Shown: positions 35,352 through 44,705, counted from the stretch's first letter. The stretch: 64,000 nucleotides of DNA from Geothrix oryzae (GCF_030295385.1 NZ_AP027079.1:496001-560000); one strand, 5' to 3'. Translations and numbers: made by a program. Notes: generated by a model not told the origin, from the sequence alone.

Positions 35352-36569
35352 ATGCGGTTCCTGGAGTTCATCAAGCTCGCGCTGTTTGCCATCACGCGCA
35401 ACAAGATGCGCGCGTTTCTCACCATGCTCGGCATCATCGTGGGCGTGGGGGCGGTCATCGCCATGATCGGCATCGGCGAGGGTTCGAAGCGGGCCTCCAT
35501 CGCCCTGATCCAGAACATGGGCTCCAACATGCTGACCATCTTCCCCGGCAGCGGCGGAAACCGCTTCGGTCCGTCGGCCATGGGCAGCGCGGACATCCTG
35601 CTGGAGAGCGATCCCCCCCTGATCCAGCAGGAGCTCGCGCAGAGCAGCGTGGTGGCGGCCTCGGCCCAGGTCCAGACCACGCGGCCCATCATTTTCCAGA
35701 ACAGCAACTATGTCACCCAGGTCCAGGGCACCGGCCCCGAGTTCCTCCAGATCCGGGGCTGGGAAGTCGAGAACGGGCGCTTCTTCACCGATACCGAAGT
35801 CCGTGGCATGGCCAAGGTCTGCGTCATCGGCCAGACCGTGAAGGACAACCTCTTCCCCAATGGCGAAGACCCCGTGGGCCAGACAGTGCGCGTGGGCGCG
35901 CTGCCCTTCCAGGTGGTGGGCGTGCTGGAGAAGAAGGGCGCCGGCATGTGGGGCGACCAGGATGACCTCATCGTGGCCCCCTACACCACGGTCATGCGCA
36001 AGATCATGGGGCGCGACAAGATCCAGCGCATCATGGTCAGCGCCCAGGAAGGGAAGGCCGAGCTGGCCGAAGCCGAGGTCACGGCTCTTCTGCGCCAGCG
36101 CATGAAGGTCGCGCCCAAGGACGACAACCCCTTCCAGATCCGCAAGCAGGACGACATCGTGCAGATGCAGAGCCAGCAGGCGGGCATCCTCACGGCCCTG
36201 CTGGCCGTGGCCGCCAGCATCTCCCTGGTGGTGGGCGGCATCGGCATCTCGAACATCATGCTGGTGAGTGTCACCGAGCGCACCCGGGAGATCGGCATCC
36301 GCCGCGCCCTGGGCGCCACCCAGCGGAGCATCCTCTGGCAGTTCCTCATCGAGGCCATCGTGCTCTCCGTGCTGGGCGGCGTCATCGGGATCGGATTCGC
36401 GTACACCGCCGTCTTCATCCTCCAGAAGTTCCAGGTGCCCGCCGTGACCGAAACCTGGGCCGTGGCCCTGGGCCTGGGCTTCTCCGGGGTGGTGGGCGTG
36501 GCGGCCGGGTTCCTGCCCGCTGTGAAGGCCGCGAAGCTGGATGTGATCGACGCCCTGAGGTACGAGTGA
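35352..36569 (+). CDS. MacB-type ABC permease (no fused ATPase)
   Basis: A 405-residue permease: first span MRAFLTMLGIIVGVGAVIAM (about 18-37), a periplasmic domain of about 220 residues, and three C-terminal spans with the FtsX-type coupling stretch ERTREIGIRRALGATQRSIL (about 311-330). It ends in the typical KAAKLDVIDALRYE. MacB proper carries an N-terminal ATPase that is absent here, and no ATPase gene is adjacent. It probably forms an efflux or export pump with the upstream adaptor, using an ATPase encoded elsewhere. Confidence 0.85.
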   Translation: MRFLEFIKLALFAITRNKMRAFLTMLGIIVGVGAVIAMIGIGEGSKRASIALIQNMGSNMLTIFPGSGGNRFGPSAMGSADILLESDPPLIQQELAQSSVVAASAQVQTTRPIIFQNSNYVTQVQGTGPEFLQIRGWEVENGRFFTDTEVRGMAKVCVIGQTVKDNLFPNGEDPVGQTVRVGALPFQVVGVLEKKGAGMWGDQDDLIVAPYTTVMRKIMGRDKIQRIMVSAQEGKAELAEAEVTALLRQRMKVAPKDDNPFQIRKQDDIVQMQSQQAGILTALLAVAASISLVVGGIGISNIMLVSVTERTREIGIRRALGATQRSILWQFLIEAIVLSVLGGVIGIGFAYTAVFILQKFQVPAVTETWAVALGLGFSGVVGVAAGFLPAVKAAKLDVIDALRYE

Positions 36570-36572
36570 GCC

Positions 36573-37820
36573 GTGGCTGAGGCCGCCGCCCCCCATGACC
36601 CCTACGCGGCCCTGAGGGACGGGAGCTACCGCTGGTTCATCGCGTCCATGGGTCTCGTCACCCTGGGGCTCCAGATGCAGGGCGTGGTGGTGGGCTGGCA
36701 GGTCTACGACCGCACGGGGGATCCTCTGGCTTTGGGGCTGGTGGGGTTGTCCGAAGCGCTGCCCTTTCTGGCCCTGGCGCTGTTCGGCGGCCACGCGGCG
36801 GACCGGATGAACCGCCTGCGCCTCTGCATGGCCTCGACCCTGGGGCTCGCCCTCTGCTCGGCCCTGCTCTGGGGGTTCAGCTGGCAGTTCCAGGCCGGGC
36901 CCCTGGCCAAGGCCGTCGGGCCCATCTACGGGATCATCTTCCTCACGGGCATCATGCGGGCCTTCTACCGTCCGGCCAATGTGGCCCTGGGCACGGACCT
37001 GCTGTCCAAGGAACTCTACGCGAACGGCTCGACCTGGCGCGTGGCCGTCTTCCACTCGGGCATGGTGCTCGGCCCGGCCCTGGGGGGCCTGGTCTATGCC
37101 TGGCGCGGCCCGGTGACGGCCCATTTCCTGGTGATGGCGCTGATGACGGGTGGCCTCCTGGGCATGTTCGCCGTCCGCTACGCGCCGCGGGCGGTGGCGC
37201 CGCGGGTGGGATCCATCCTCCAAAGCCTGGGCGAGGGCCTGCGCTTCGTGTTTTCCCGGCGCCTGCTGCTGGGGGCCATCAGCCTCGACCTCTTCGCCGT
37301 GCTGTTCGGCGGGGCCGTGGCCGTGCTGCCCGTGTTCGCCAAGGAGATCCTCCAGGTGGGACCTCAGGGCCTCGGCATCCTGCGTGCCGCCCCGGCCGCG
37401 GGTTCGGTGCTCATGGGCATCACCCTGGCCCACCGGCCGCCCCTGCGGCGGGCGGGCCGGACCCTGCTCCTCTGCGTGGGGGGGTTCGGCGTGGCCATGA
37501 TCGCCTTCGCCCTGAGCCGGAGCTTCCTCCTGAGCCTGCTGGCACTGGCGGCCAGCGGGGCTGTGGACAATGTCAGCGTGGTGCTGCGGGCCACCCTGGT
37601 TCAGACCCTCACGCCGGAGCACATGCTGGGCCGGGTGTCCTCGGTGAACCAGGTATTCATCGGTTCCAGCAACGAGATCGGGGCCTTCGAGAGCGGCCTG
37701 GCCGCCCGGCTTCTGGGCCTGGTGCCCTCGGTGGTCTTCGGCGGCTGCATGACCCTGCTGGTGGTGGCCACCACCGCCTGGAAGGTGCCCGAGCTGCGCA
37801 AGATGGACCGCATCCAGTGA
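36573..37820 (+). CDS. Major facilitator superfamily transporter (EntS-like)
   Basis: A 415-residue transporter with about ten to twelve spans, read from a GTG three bases after the permease stop. The MFS loop motif is GGHAADRMNRLRLCMA (about 69-84). MFS_3/EntS-type features include FYRPANVALGTDLL and LTPEHMLGRVSSVNQVFIGS (about 343-362). It is probably co-transcribed with the adaptor and permease. EntS-like proteins export small molecules; substrate unknown. Confidence 0.8.
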   Translation: MAEAAAPHDPYAALRDGSYRWFIASMGLVTLGLQMQGVVVGWQVYDRTGDPLALGLVGLSEALPFLALALFGGHAADRMNRLRLCMASTLGLALCSALLWGFSWQFQAGPLAKAVGPIYGIIFLTGIMRAFYRPANVALGTDLLSKELYANGSTWRVAVFHSGMVLGPALGGLVYAWRGPVTAHFLVMALMTGGLLGMFAVRYAPRAVAPRVGSILQSLGEGLRFVFSRRLLLGAISLDLFAVLFGGAVAVLPVFAKEILQVGPQGLGILRAAPAAGSVLMGITLAHRPPLRRAGRTLLLCVGGFGVAMIAFALSRSFLLSLLALAASGAVDNVSVVLRATLVQTLTPEHMLGRVSSVNQVFIGSSNEIGAFESGLAARLLGLVPSVVFGGCMTLLVVATTAWKVPELRKMDRIQ

Positions 37821-37823
37821 CGA

Positions 37824-37849
37824 AAAGGGCGGCCCCAAGGCCGCCCTTT
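37824..37849. terminator. Bidirectional terminator between MFS gene and tpx
   Basis: AAAGGGCGGCC (37824-37834) pairs perfectly with GGCCGCCCTTT (37839-37849) around a CCAA loop, giving A/T-flanked stems suitable for both convergent genes. Confidence 0.85.
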
Positions 37850-37868
37850 CCTGGAAACGGAAGATCGA

Positions 37869-38366
<498 letters not shown>

Positions 38367-38407
38367 GAGAGCTCCTCGTTGAGAACTCTCAGTTTACGCT
38401 TCCGAAG

Positions 38408-38947
38408 TTACTTCGGCGGGAACTTGGCGAGGATGTCGCGAACCGCCCTCGGCACGACCTCATCGGCATCTTCGGGGTTGTCCAGGCCCGTGAGGGCGCC
38501 CGCCGCGGCGCCCTGCCAGATCATCTGGTTGCTCTTGAAATCCACGATCTCGATGACGATGCTGCCTTCCTTGTAGTGGTGCACCTGGCTGGTGGAGGTG
38601 CCGATGTGTCCGTAGACCGGCCGGTAGCCCCAGCCCCAGCCCACATGGGTGGTGGTGCGGTACCTCCGTTCCTGCACGATGGGGTAGTAGGTCACGAGGA
38701 AGTCCGGGTCCGCCTTGGTCTCCATGGCGAAGCCCTTGGCCTGGAGCTCCTTCTCCACGGCGGCGCGCACCCGCTTGTCCATGAGGTTGGTGGTGCCGCC
38801 GGTGCCCTTCTTGGAGGTGTAGTAGTCGAAGGTCCGGTAGCGCCCATAGGAAGCGGTCACATCGTAGTCGTAGGTCACCTGGTAGCTGCTGCAGGCCCCG
38901 AGCAGGGCGAGGGACAGCAGGGCAGCGGGCAGTCTGAGGGGGCGCAT
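38408..38947 (-). CDS. DUF4136 family lipoprotein
   Basis: A 179-residue lipoprotein. The signal peptide ends in the lipobox LLGAC (Cys19). The DUF4136 pattern follows: VTYDYDVTASYGRYRTFDYY, an Ala/Lys-rich helix RVRAAVEKELQAKGFAMETK, DPDFLVTYYP and EGSIVIEIVDFKSNQMIWQG, with AVRDILAKFPPK at the end. Family function is unknown. It is 41 bases upstream of tpx on the same strand and may share its transcript. Confidence 0.85.
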   Translation of the reverse strand: MRPLRLPAALLSLALLGACSSYQVTYDYDVTASYGRYRTFDYYTSKKGTGGTTNLMDKRVRAAVEKELQAKGFAMETKADPDFLVTYYPIVQERRYRTTTHVGWGWGYRPVYGHIGTSTSQVHHYKEGSIVIEIVDFKSNQMIWQGAAAGALTGLDNPEDADEVVPRAVRDILAKFPPK

Positions 38948-39121
38948 GGAACCTCCGGGGCACCATTATGGACGCCCGAAACGGGCAGAGGTTGACGCGG
39001 GTGACCGGTCTACGGTGGTCTAAGGAGGGGGCGGAGCCCGGGGATCCTCGCCCAATGGTCTGTTCTGGGCTGTGAATTTCGTCGTCTTTCTTTGAAACAC
39101 CTTGGGGATCGGCCCATCCTG

Positions 39122-40591
39122 ATGGGGATGGTTCTCGATCCCACCCTCGACCCGGGCGCCTCCAGCCCCTTGTATCTGCAGCTGCAGCGGCGGCTTCGTG
39201 GCCTCATCCAGCAGGGCGAGTGGCGACCCGGCACGCGGCTGCCCGCCGTGCCCGAGCTGGCCCAGCGCTGGGGGGTCCATCGCCTGACGGTCCTGAAGGC
39301 CCTGGCCGGGCTCAAGCGCACGGGCTGGATCCAGACCGTGCAGGGGCGGGGCAGCTTCGTGGCGCCGCGCCTGCCGGAAGCCCCGGGCTTGCGCTCCACC
39401 AGCGAGTTCCCGTTTGAGGGTTCCCCGTTGCTGGTCCACGACGGGGAGTTGGGCTCCTGGCTGGGTGAGACCCTGGAGCGGGTCCAGGACAGGCACCTGG
39501 TGAGCTTTTCCGCGGGATTCATCCCCTCCGACCTGCTGCCGGCCGAGCAACTCCGGCGCATCACGGCCCAGGTGCTGAAAGACCTCGGCTCCGAGGCCTG
39601 GGTCTACTCCGCCCCCGCGGGCTATGCGCCCTACCTGGAAGCCGTGGGCCGCTGGCTGGCCTCCGAGGGCGAGCCCATCGACGAGGGCTGGGGCATCCGC
39701 ACCATCCCCGGGGCGCAGTCCGGTCTGGCCCTGGCCCTGGAATCCTTCACGGTGCCCGGTGACCGCGTGCTGGTGGAAAGCCCTTGCTATGTGGGCATCC
39801 TGGCCCTCATCCGCGCCCTGGGCCGTGAGGCGGTGCCCGTGCCCGTGGACCGCCAGGGCCTGGATCCCGAGCGGCTGGCTTCGGCCCTCCAGCGCAGCGA
39901 AGCCAAAATGCTCTTCACGGTGCCCAGCTTCCACAATCCCACCGGCATGACCCAGTCCAAGGCCCGCCGGGAGCGGGTGCTGGCGCTGACGCGGACCCAC
40001 GGCGTGATCCTCGTGACGGATTCGGCCTACGGCGACCTGCGCTTCTCCGGCAACTCCCTGCCGCCCTTCCGGCGGCTCGAGGGCGCCGACCATGTCATCC
40101 ACCTGGGGAGCTTCTCCAAGTCGCTGGCGGCGGGCCTGCGCCTGGGCTACCTCATCGCCAGGGACGACCTGCTCCGGCGCATGGCCCCCATCCAGGAAGT
40201 GCAGACCATCGCCCAGCCGCCGCTCATGCAGGCCGTAGTGGCCCGCTTCCTCGACACGGGCGGCTTCCGCCGCCATCTGGCCCGCGTGCGCCGCGCCCTC
40301 AAGGAGCGCCGCGATGCCATGGTCGAGGCCCTGGCCGAGCACTTCCCCGGGGGCACCCAGGTCTCCGAGCCGAAAGGCGGCATGCACCTGTGGGTGGTGA
40401 TGCCCGAGGGCTACTCGGCCCTCGACCTGCACCGCGACGCCCTGCAGCACGGCATCGGATTCGCGCCGGGGCCCCTCTTCTTCGCCGACGGCCGGGGCAC
40501 CAACTGCCTCCGCCTGAACTTCTCCACGCACGACCCTGCGACCACCCGGGACGCCATCGCGCGCCTGGGTCAACTGATCCACCGGGCCTGA
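39122..40591 (+). CDS. MocR-type transcriptional regulator (GntR wHTH fused to aminotransferase fold)
   Basis: A 489-residue fusion. A GntR winged helix occupies about 1-75 (PLYLQLQRRLRGLIQQGEWR, PAVPELAQRWGVHRLTVLKA), and a class I aminotransferase domain occupies about 110-489. The PLP Lys is in HLGSFSKSLAAGLRLGYLIA; the Asn of the cofactor site is in FHNPTGMTQS; Asp-Tyr equivalents are in VTDSAYGDLRF. MocR proteins usually use PLP and an amino compound to control a nearby gene. ilvE starts 35 bases downstream on the same strand. The start could also be the ATG at 39128. A true aminotransferase activity cannot be excluded. Confidence 0.8.
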   Translation: MGMVLDPTLDPGASSPLYLQLQRRLRGLIQQGEWRPGTRLPAVPELAQRWGVHRLTVLKALAGLKRTGWIQTVQGRGSFVAPRLPEAPGLRSTSEFPFEGSPLLVHDGELGSWLGETLERVQDRHLVSFSAGFIPSDLLPAEQLRRITAQVLKDLGSEAWVYSAPAGYAPYLEAVGRWLASEGEPIDEGWGIRTIPGAQSGLALALESFTVPGDRVLVESPCYVGILALIRALGREAVPVPVDRQGLDPERLASALQRSEAKMLFTVPSFHNPTGMTQSKARRERVLALTRTHGVILVTDSAYGDLRFSGNSLPPFRRLEGADHVIHLGSFSKSLAAGLRLGYLIARDDLLRRMAPIQEVQTIAQPPLMQAVVARFLDTGGFRRHLARVRRALKERRDAMVEALAEHFPGGTQVSEPKGGMHLWVVMPEGYSALDLHRDALQHGIGFAPGPLFFADGRGTNCLRLNFSTHDPATTRDAIARLGQLIHRA

Positions 40592-40625
40592 CCCGGACCT
40601 GGCCATCCCCCTCCAAGGAGCACCC

Positions 40626-41738
40626 ATGAGCACCGCGATGTCCACTTCCACCCTCGAGATCCGTCCCTCGGATCACGCCGCCAGTCCCGAGGAACGCGCC
40701 AAGCTCATGACCAACCTCCGCTTCGGGCAGGTGTTCTCCGACCACATGGTGGTGATCCCCTACAAGGAAGGGCAGGGCTGGGGCAAGGGCGTGCTGAAGG
40801 CCTACGGCCCCATCGAAATGTCCCCGGCCTCCTCCGTGCTGCACTACGGCCAGGCCATCTTCGAGGGCTTCAAGGCCTACAAGCAGAAGGACGGCAGCAT
40901 CGCCTCCTTCCGGCCCGAGGCCAATGCCCATCGCTTCAATAAGTCCGCCGCCCGCCTGGCCATGCCCGAGCTGCCGGAGGCCCGCTTCCTGGAAGCCGCC
41001 AAGGCCCTAATCACGCAGGACCAGGCCTGGGTGCCCGGCGCCGTGGGCGAGAGCCTCTACATGCGCCCCCTCATGATCGGCACCGAGGCCGCGCTGGGCG
41101 TCCACGCCAGCAACGAGTACCTCTTCCTCTTGATGGCCTGCCCCAGCGGCGCCTACTTCCCCGCCGGCGTGAAGCCGGTGACCGTCTGGATCTCCGATGA
41201 ATATGTCCGCGCCGCGCCCGGCGGCACCGGCTTCGCCAAGTGCGCCGGCAACTACGCGGCCAGCCTCGTGGCCCAGAGCCAGGCCAAGGATCAGGGCTGC
41301 GACCAGGTGGTGTGGCTCGACGCCATCCACCGCGAATACATCGAGGAGATGGGCGGCATGAACATCTTCTTCGTCTACCAGGAGAAGGGCGAGACCGTGG
41401 TGGTCACGCCCGAACTCACCGGCACCCTGCTGCCCGGCATCACCCGCGACAGCCTCCTGCAGCTGGCCCGCGAGCAGGGTTTCCGCGCAGAGGAGCGCAA
41501 GATCAGCGTGGCTGAGTGGAAGGCCGCCGTGGCCGAAGGCCGCATGACGGAAGCCTTCGCCTGCGGCACCGCCGCCGTCATCACGCCCGTGGGCCAGGTG
41601 AAGTCCCGGCAGGGCGAGTGGACCATCCACAACGGCGATACCGGCCCCGTGGCCGCCAAGCTCCGCGAAGCCCTCCTCAACCTCCAGCACGGCCTCGCGC
41701 CCGATCCCCACGGCTGGATGAAGAAGATCGTCGGCTAA
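40626..41738 (+). CDS. ilvE: Branched-chain amino acid aminotransferase
   Basis: A 370-residue fold-type IV PLP enzyme of the longer BCAT type. Signatures: VLHYGQAIFEGFKAYKQKDG (about 75-94), RFNKSAARLAMPELP, YMRPLMIGTEAALGV, KCAGNYAASLVAQSQAKDQG containing the catalytic Lys (about 204-223), EEMGGMNIFFV, and FACGTAAVITPVGQV. It performs the last step of Val, Leu and Ile synthesis. CAAGGAG precedes the ATG. It follows the MocR gene closely and a terminator ends the unit. Confidence 0.95.
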   Translation: MSTAMSTSTLEIRPSDHAASPEERAKLMTNLRFGQVFSDHMVVIPYKEGQGWGKGVLKAYGPIEMSPASSVLHYGQAIFEGFKAYKQKDGSIASFRPEANAHRFNKSAARLAMPELPEARFLEAAKALITQDQAWVPGAVGESLYMRPLMIGTEAALGVHASNEYLFLLMACPSGAYFPAGVKPVTVWISDEYVRAAPGGTGFAKCAGNYAASLVAQSQAKDQGCDQVVWLDAIHREYIEEMGGMNIFFVYQEKGETVVVTPELTGTLLPGITRDSLLQLAREQGFRAEERKISVAEWKAAVAEGRMTEAFACGTAAVITPVGQVKSRQGEWTIHNGDTGPVAAKLREALLNLQHGLAPDPHGWMKKIVG

Positions 41739-41756
41739 CCCCGATCGTCCAGCACG

Positions 41757-41784
41757 GAAACGCCCGCCGGAAGGCGGGCGTTTC
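41757..41784. terminator. Bidirectional terminator after ilvE
   Basis: GAAACGCCCGCC (41757-41768) pairs perfectly with 41773-41784 around a GGAA loop, between ilvE and the convergent DUF4382 gene. Confidence 0.88.
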
Positions 41785-41802
41785 TCTGGCGGTTGCCGAG
41801 CT

Positions 41803-42948
41803 TCAGGGGTAGGAGAGCACGGTGCTTGCGGTGCCGCCGGCGCTCACCAGCAGCTGGGTGGCGCTGGTCTTCATGACCGGCGCACCCCCCGAGGTGCTGC
41901 GCTGGGCCGTGACGCCGTAGGCGCTGGGGAAGAGGCCGAGGAACCCGGCCTGGTCCTGGGCCACGCCCGTGGCCACGGTCTGGGAGCGGACGATGAGGAC
42001 CTGGGAACCCCCCAGGCCCGTCGCAAGCGTCTGCCGCAGCTCGCCCCAGGTGCCCTGGGTGGCGGTGGAGGCTGGCGTGACCGTGAGGGTGAGGGAGCCG
42101 GGGGCCTGGGGAGCGCTGAAGGAGAGATCCGCGGCGTAGCTGGTGGCGGCCGTCGCGTTCACGGAAGTCGCAGCGGCGGGGTAGGCGCTGAGGGAGCCCG
42201 CAGGCTGGGCCACGAGGAACCAGAGGCCGCCGGCGGGCAGGGCCTCGAGGGCGTAGTTGCCGGCGGCGTCCGTGAAGGCGCGGCGCTGGAGTGTGGCCAG
42301 ACCGCTGCCATCCACCGTCTCCGCGAACACCTCCACGCCGGTCAGCGGGGTGGATCCCGCACTGAGGTGCCCCGTGATGCGGGCCGTGGCGCCCAGGTCA
42401 AAGGCGCGGCCCGTCGCCTGGAAGGTGTAGGTGGCGGCGCCGCCGGCGTGGGACTGCACCATCTGCTGCCCGCTCAGCATGATCTGGGCCGTGACATTCC
42501 CGTTGGCGGGCACGATCACGGGGCCGCTCACCACCGTGGTGGCGGGCATGGCGAGGGACTGCTCGATTCCGCCACTCGAGATCAGGTATGCCGCCACATG
42601 GGAGACGGACTGGTAGTTGACGGTGGCCCAGGTGAGCCGGAACTGCGCGTAGGTGGCGGCCGTGACCGACTTGGCCGGCAGGATCAGGGTGCTGCCTCCG
42701 CCCTGCAGGGCCAGGAGGTCGAAGGTGGCCTTGATGTCGCCGAGGGGGATCCAGGTGCCGCCGTCGACAGAAGCCTCCACCTTTTCAAGGCTCACGATGG
42801 CCTGGCTGAATCCGGGGAAGCTGTCGGCGCCGAGACGGAGGGTGAGGGTGCCGCTGGGGGAGGTCCGGTTGCTGCCGCCGCCTCCGCCGCCGCAGGCCAG
42901 CGTCAGTCCCAGGGAAACGAGGGCGACCAGGATGGGGCGTAGGCGCAT
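41803..42948 (-). CDS. DUF4382-type lipoprotein with carboxypeptidase-regulatory-like domain
   Basis: A 381-residue lipoprotein. The signal peptide ends LTLAC (Cys19), followed by six Gly. Residues about 33-175 match DUF4382 (TLTLRLGADSFPGFSQAIVS, VSLEKVEASVDGGTWIPLGD, TFDLLALQGGGSTLILPAKS). A carboxypeptidase-regulatory-like repeat follows at about 190-260 (ITGHLSAGSTPLTGVEVFAE, FTDAAGNYALEALPAGGLWF). The C-terminal 110 residues are Ser/Thr/Ala-rich beta sequence. Probably surface or periplasmic; role unknown. Confidence 0.75.
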   Translation of the reverse strand: MRLRPILVALVSLGLTLACGGGGGGSNRTSPSGTLTLRLGADSFPGFSQAIVSLEKVEASVDGGTWIPLGDIKATFDLLALQGGGSTLILPAKSVTAATYAQFRLTWATVNYQSVSHVAAYLISSGGIEQSLAMPATTVVSGPVIVPANGNVTAQIMLSGQQMVQSHAGGAATYTFQATGRAFDLGATARITGHLSAGSTPLTGVEVFAETVDGSGLATLQRRAFTDAAGNYALEALPAGGLWFLVAQPAGSLSAYPAAATSVNATAATSYAADLSFSAPQAPGSLTLTVTPASTATQGTWGELRQTLATGLGGSQVLIVRSQTVATGVAQDQAGFLGLFPSAYGVTAQRSTSGGAPVMKTSATQLLVSAGGTASTVLSYP

Positions 42949-43082
42949 CAGAGGCTCCGGAAAGGGGGTCCAGCCTCCAGTCTAGACCGGGCCGCCCTTT
43001 CGGCAGCATTAGCGACCCGTCGGTTGGATGATGCTACGGGCCCAACGGCGTAGTCTGAGGACCTCTTTCCGAGGAGGAATCC

Positions 43083-43436
43083 ATGGTTCCGATCCGTTCA
43101 CTGCTGGTGGGCTTCGTGCTGGGTGCCTGCGTGCTCTCGGCTGCAGGCCCGACCCCCATTGGGGCCGCCGCCTGCAAGATGTGCCACAAGGTCCAGTTCG
43201 AATCCTGGAACGCCTCCAAGCACGCCAAGCTCAGCCCCGTGCTGGATTGCGAGGCTTGCCACGGCCCCGGCAGCGAGTACAAGGCCGTGAAGGTGATGAA
43301 GGACCCCGTCGCCGCCAAGAAGGCGGGCCTGATCATGCCGGGCAAGGCGCAGTGCAACACTTGCCACGGCAAGAAGAAGGTGTCGGTCCTGACCGATGCG
43401 ATGTTCGCGAAGGTGCACGCGCACAAGAAGAAGTAG
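43083..43436 (+). CDS. Small exported three-haem cytochrome c
   Basis: A 117-residue protein with a signal peptide (LLVGFVLGACVLSAAG) and three c-type haem sites: CKMCH (about 31-35), CEACH (about 58-62) and CNTCH (about 97-101). Lone His residues (SKHAKL, KVHAHKKK) can serve as distal ligands. The spacing recalls cytochrome c-554-like fragments. It may shuttle electrons in the periplasm, in line with metal-reducing Holophagae, though that link is inference. GAGGAGG precedes the ATG. Confidence 0.85.
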   Translation: MVPIRSLLVGFVLGACVLSAAGPTPIGAAACKMCHKVQFESWNASKHAKLSPVLDCEACHGPGSEYKAVKVMKDPVAAKKAGLIMPGKAQCNTCHGKKKVSVLTDAMFAKVHAHKKK

Positions 43437-43480
43437 GCGGGCTCCCGCCTGGCTTCGAATCCCGCTCCCCATGAACGAAG

Positions 43481-43502
43481 GAAGCCGCCTTGCGGCGGCT
43501 TC
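43481..43502 (-). terminator. Hairpin after tRNA-Ser(UGA)
   Basis: GAAGCCGCC pairs perfectly with GGCGGCTTC (43481-43489 with 43494-43502, 4-base loop), two bases beyond the encoded CCA end. The same hairpin follows the other serine tRNA. Confidence 0.7.
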
Positions 43503-43504
43503 GA

Positions 43505-43594
43505 TGGCGGAGGGAGCGGGATTCGAACCCGCGGTGAGTTCACACCCACGACGGTTTTCAAGACCGTTGCCTTAAACCGCTCGGCCATCCCTCC
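43505..43594 (-). tRNA. tRNA-Ser (anticodon UGA)
   Basis: Acceptor stem GGAGGGA/TCCCTCC, anticodon arm ACGGT-CTTGAAA-ACCGT (anticodon TGA), long class II variable arm, T-arm GGGTTCGAATCCC, discriminator G and an encoded CCA. The 90 bases include CCA. All arms can be drawn by hand. Confidence 0.95.
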
Positions 43595-43677
43595 GTGCCT
43601 TCATCTTGAAGGCGGGACGCGGCTCCCGGCAAGAAGCCTTGTGCCGGAACCGACCCAACGGTAATCTGGAAAGCCTT

Positions 43678-43770
<93 letters not shown>

Positions 43771-43772
43771 CT

Positions 43773-43794
43773 GAAGCCGCCGCAAGGCGGCTTC
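43773..43794 (+). terminator. Hairpin after tRNA-Ser(GCU)
   Basis: GAAGCCGCC (43773-43781) pairs with GGCGGCTTC (43786-43794) around GCAA, then TTTC. Two bases separate it from the CCA end. Confidence 0.75.
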
Positions 43795-43799
43795 TTTCA

Positions 43800-43928
43800 T
43801 GGCGGGGAGAGGGCGATTCGTGCGGCCGGAGGGGACGCCGCGCAGCGGTGGCCCCGGGGGGAATCCCCCTGTTGGGACCGCTGGAACGATGGGCGAAGGC
43901 GGGCATGGCGGGGAGCGGGGGATTCGAA
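43800..43928. repeat. Inverted partial copies of serine tRNA 3' ends
   Basis: 43800-43820 matches the reverse complement of the last 21 bases of the plus-strand tRNA-Ser gene at 19 of 21 positions. 43906-43928 is another inverted copy ending GGGGGATTCGAA. A third copy lies on the other side (43454-43469), identical over 16 bases to the T-arm end of the minus-strand tRNA. Each tRNA end, its terminator and the inverted copy form one long potential cruciform. No gene is supported in 43795-43952. Confidence 0.65.
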
Positions 43929-43952
43929 GTCACGGAATCGCCGGCCCGACCG

Positions 43953-44633
43953 TCAACTCCGCTGGTCCCACCCCTCCGCCGCCCGGAAGCTGTGGTAGCG
44001 GTCATGGCCGAGAATGAGGTGGTCGGCGAGGGGCACGCCCAGGGACTCGCCAGCGGCGAGGAGGCGGCGGGTGAGCTGGGTGTCTTCGCGGCTCGGGGTG
44101 GGATCGCCGCTGGGGTGGTTGTGGAAGGCCAGGGCGGTGGTGGCGCCGTAGCGCAGCGCTTCGCGGAAGAACTCCCTCGGGCTGATGAGGGTGGCCGTGG
44201 CGGTGCCCTGGCTGAGGATGCGCTCCGCCAGCAGGTCTCCTTTGGCGTTCAGCGCCAGCAGGCCGAAGCGCTCTTCCGTCCAGCCGCGGCAGCGGGGCAG
44301 CAGGTAGGTGCCCGCGGCCCGGGGGCTGGTGATGCGCAGGCGCTCGGCGCTGCGGGAACCCCGGCGGGCGAGCTCCAGGGCGGCCCAGAGCTGCCCGGTC
44401 TTGGCGGGGCCGAGGCCCGGTTGGACGAGCCAGTCGCTGAGCCCCAGGGCCAGCAACCCTGCCAGGCCGCCCGTGCGGCCGAGCACCGACTGCGCCAGCT
44501 CCACGGCGCTCTGGCCTTGGCGCCCCGTGCCCCAGAGCAGGGCCAGGAGGTCGGCATCGGACAGCCCTTCGCCGTGGCCTGCCAGCAGGCGCTCCCGGGG
44601 GCGCTGGTCAGGGGAAAGATCGAGGATTCGCAT
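43953..44633 (-). CDS. radC: RadC/JAB1-type DNA repair-family protein
   Basis: A 226-residue RadC protein. The N-terminal helix-hairpin-helix-like part is about 1-90 (RPRERLLAGHGEGLSDADLL, LGPAKTGQLWAALELARR). The C-terminal JAMM-like metal site is in ALAFHNHPSGDPTPSREDTQ (about 165-184), followed by LADHLILGHDRYHSF. The biochemical role of RadC is unsettled; in several bacteria it accompanies competence or mobile genes. It is the last gene of the run that begins with comEA. Confidence 0.93.
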   Translation of the reverse strand: MRILDLSPDQRPRERLLAGHGEGLSDADLLALLWGTGRQGQSAVELAQSVLGRTGGLAGLLALGLSDWLVQPGLGPAKTGQLWAALELARRGSRSAERLRITSPRAAGTYLLPRCRGWTEERFGLLALNAKGDLLAERILSQGTATATLISPREFFREALRYGATTALAFHNHPSGDPTPSREDTQLTRRLLAAGESLGVPLADHLILGHDRYHSFRAAEGWDQRS

Positions 44634-44705
44634 GCAGGGCTCCGGTCGATGGGGACGGCATTGGGTGGGTGCAGCGGGCCGGCGTTCCTCCGGGAGGGCC
44701 GACCC

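Noticed and set aside
34647-37838. Open frame of 1063 codons on the minus strand
   Set aside because: Lies opposite the adaptor, MacB-type permease and MFS genes, all well supported; low-complexity His/Gly/Gln content.
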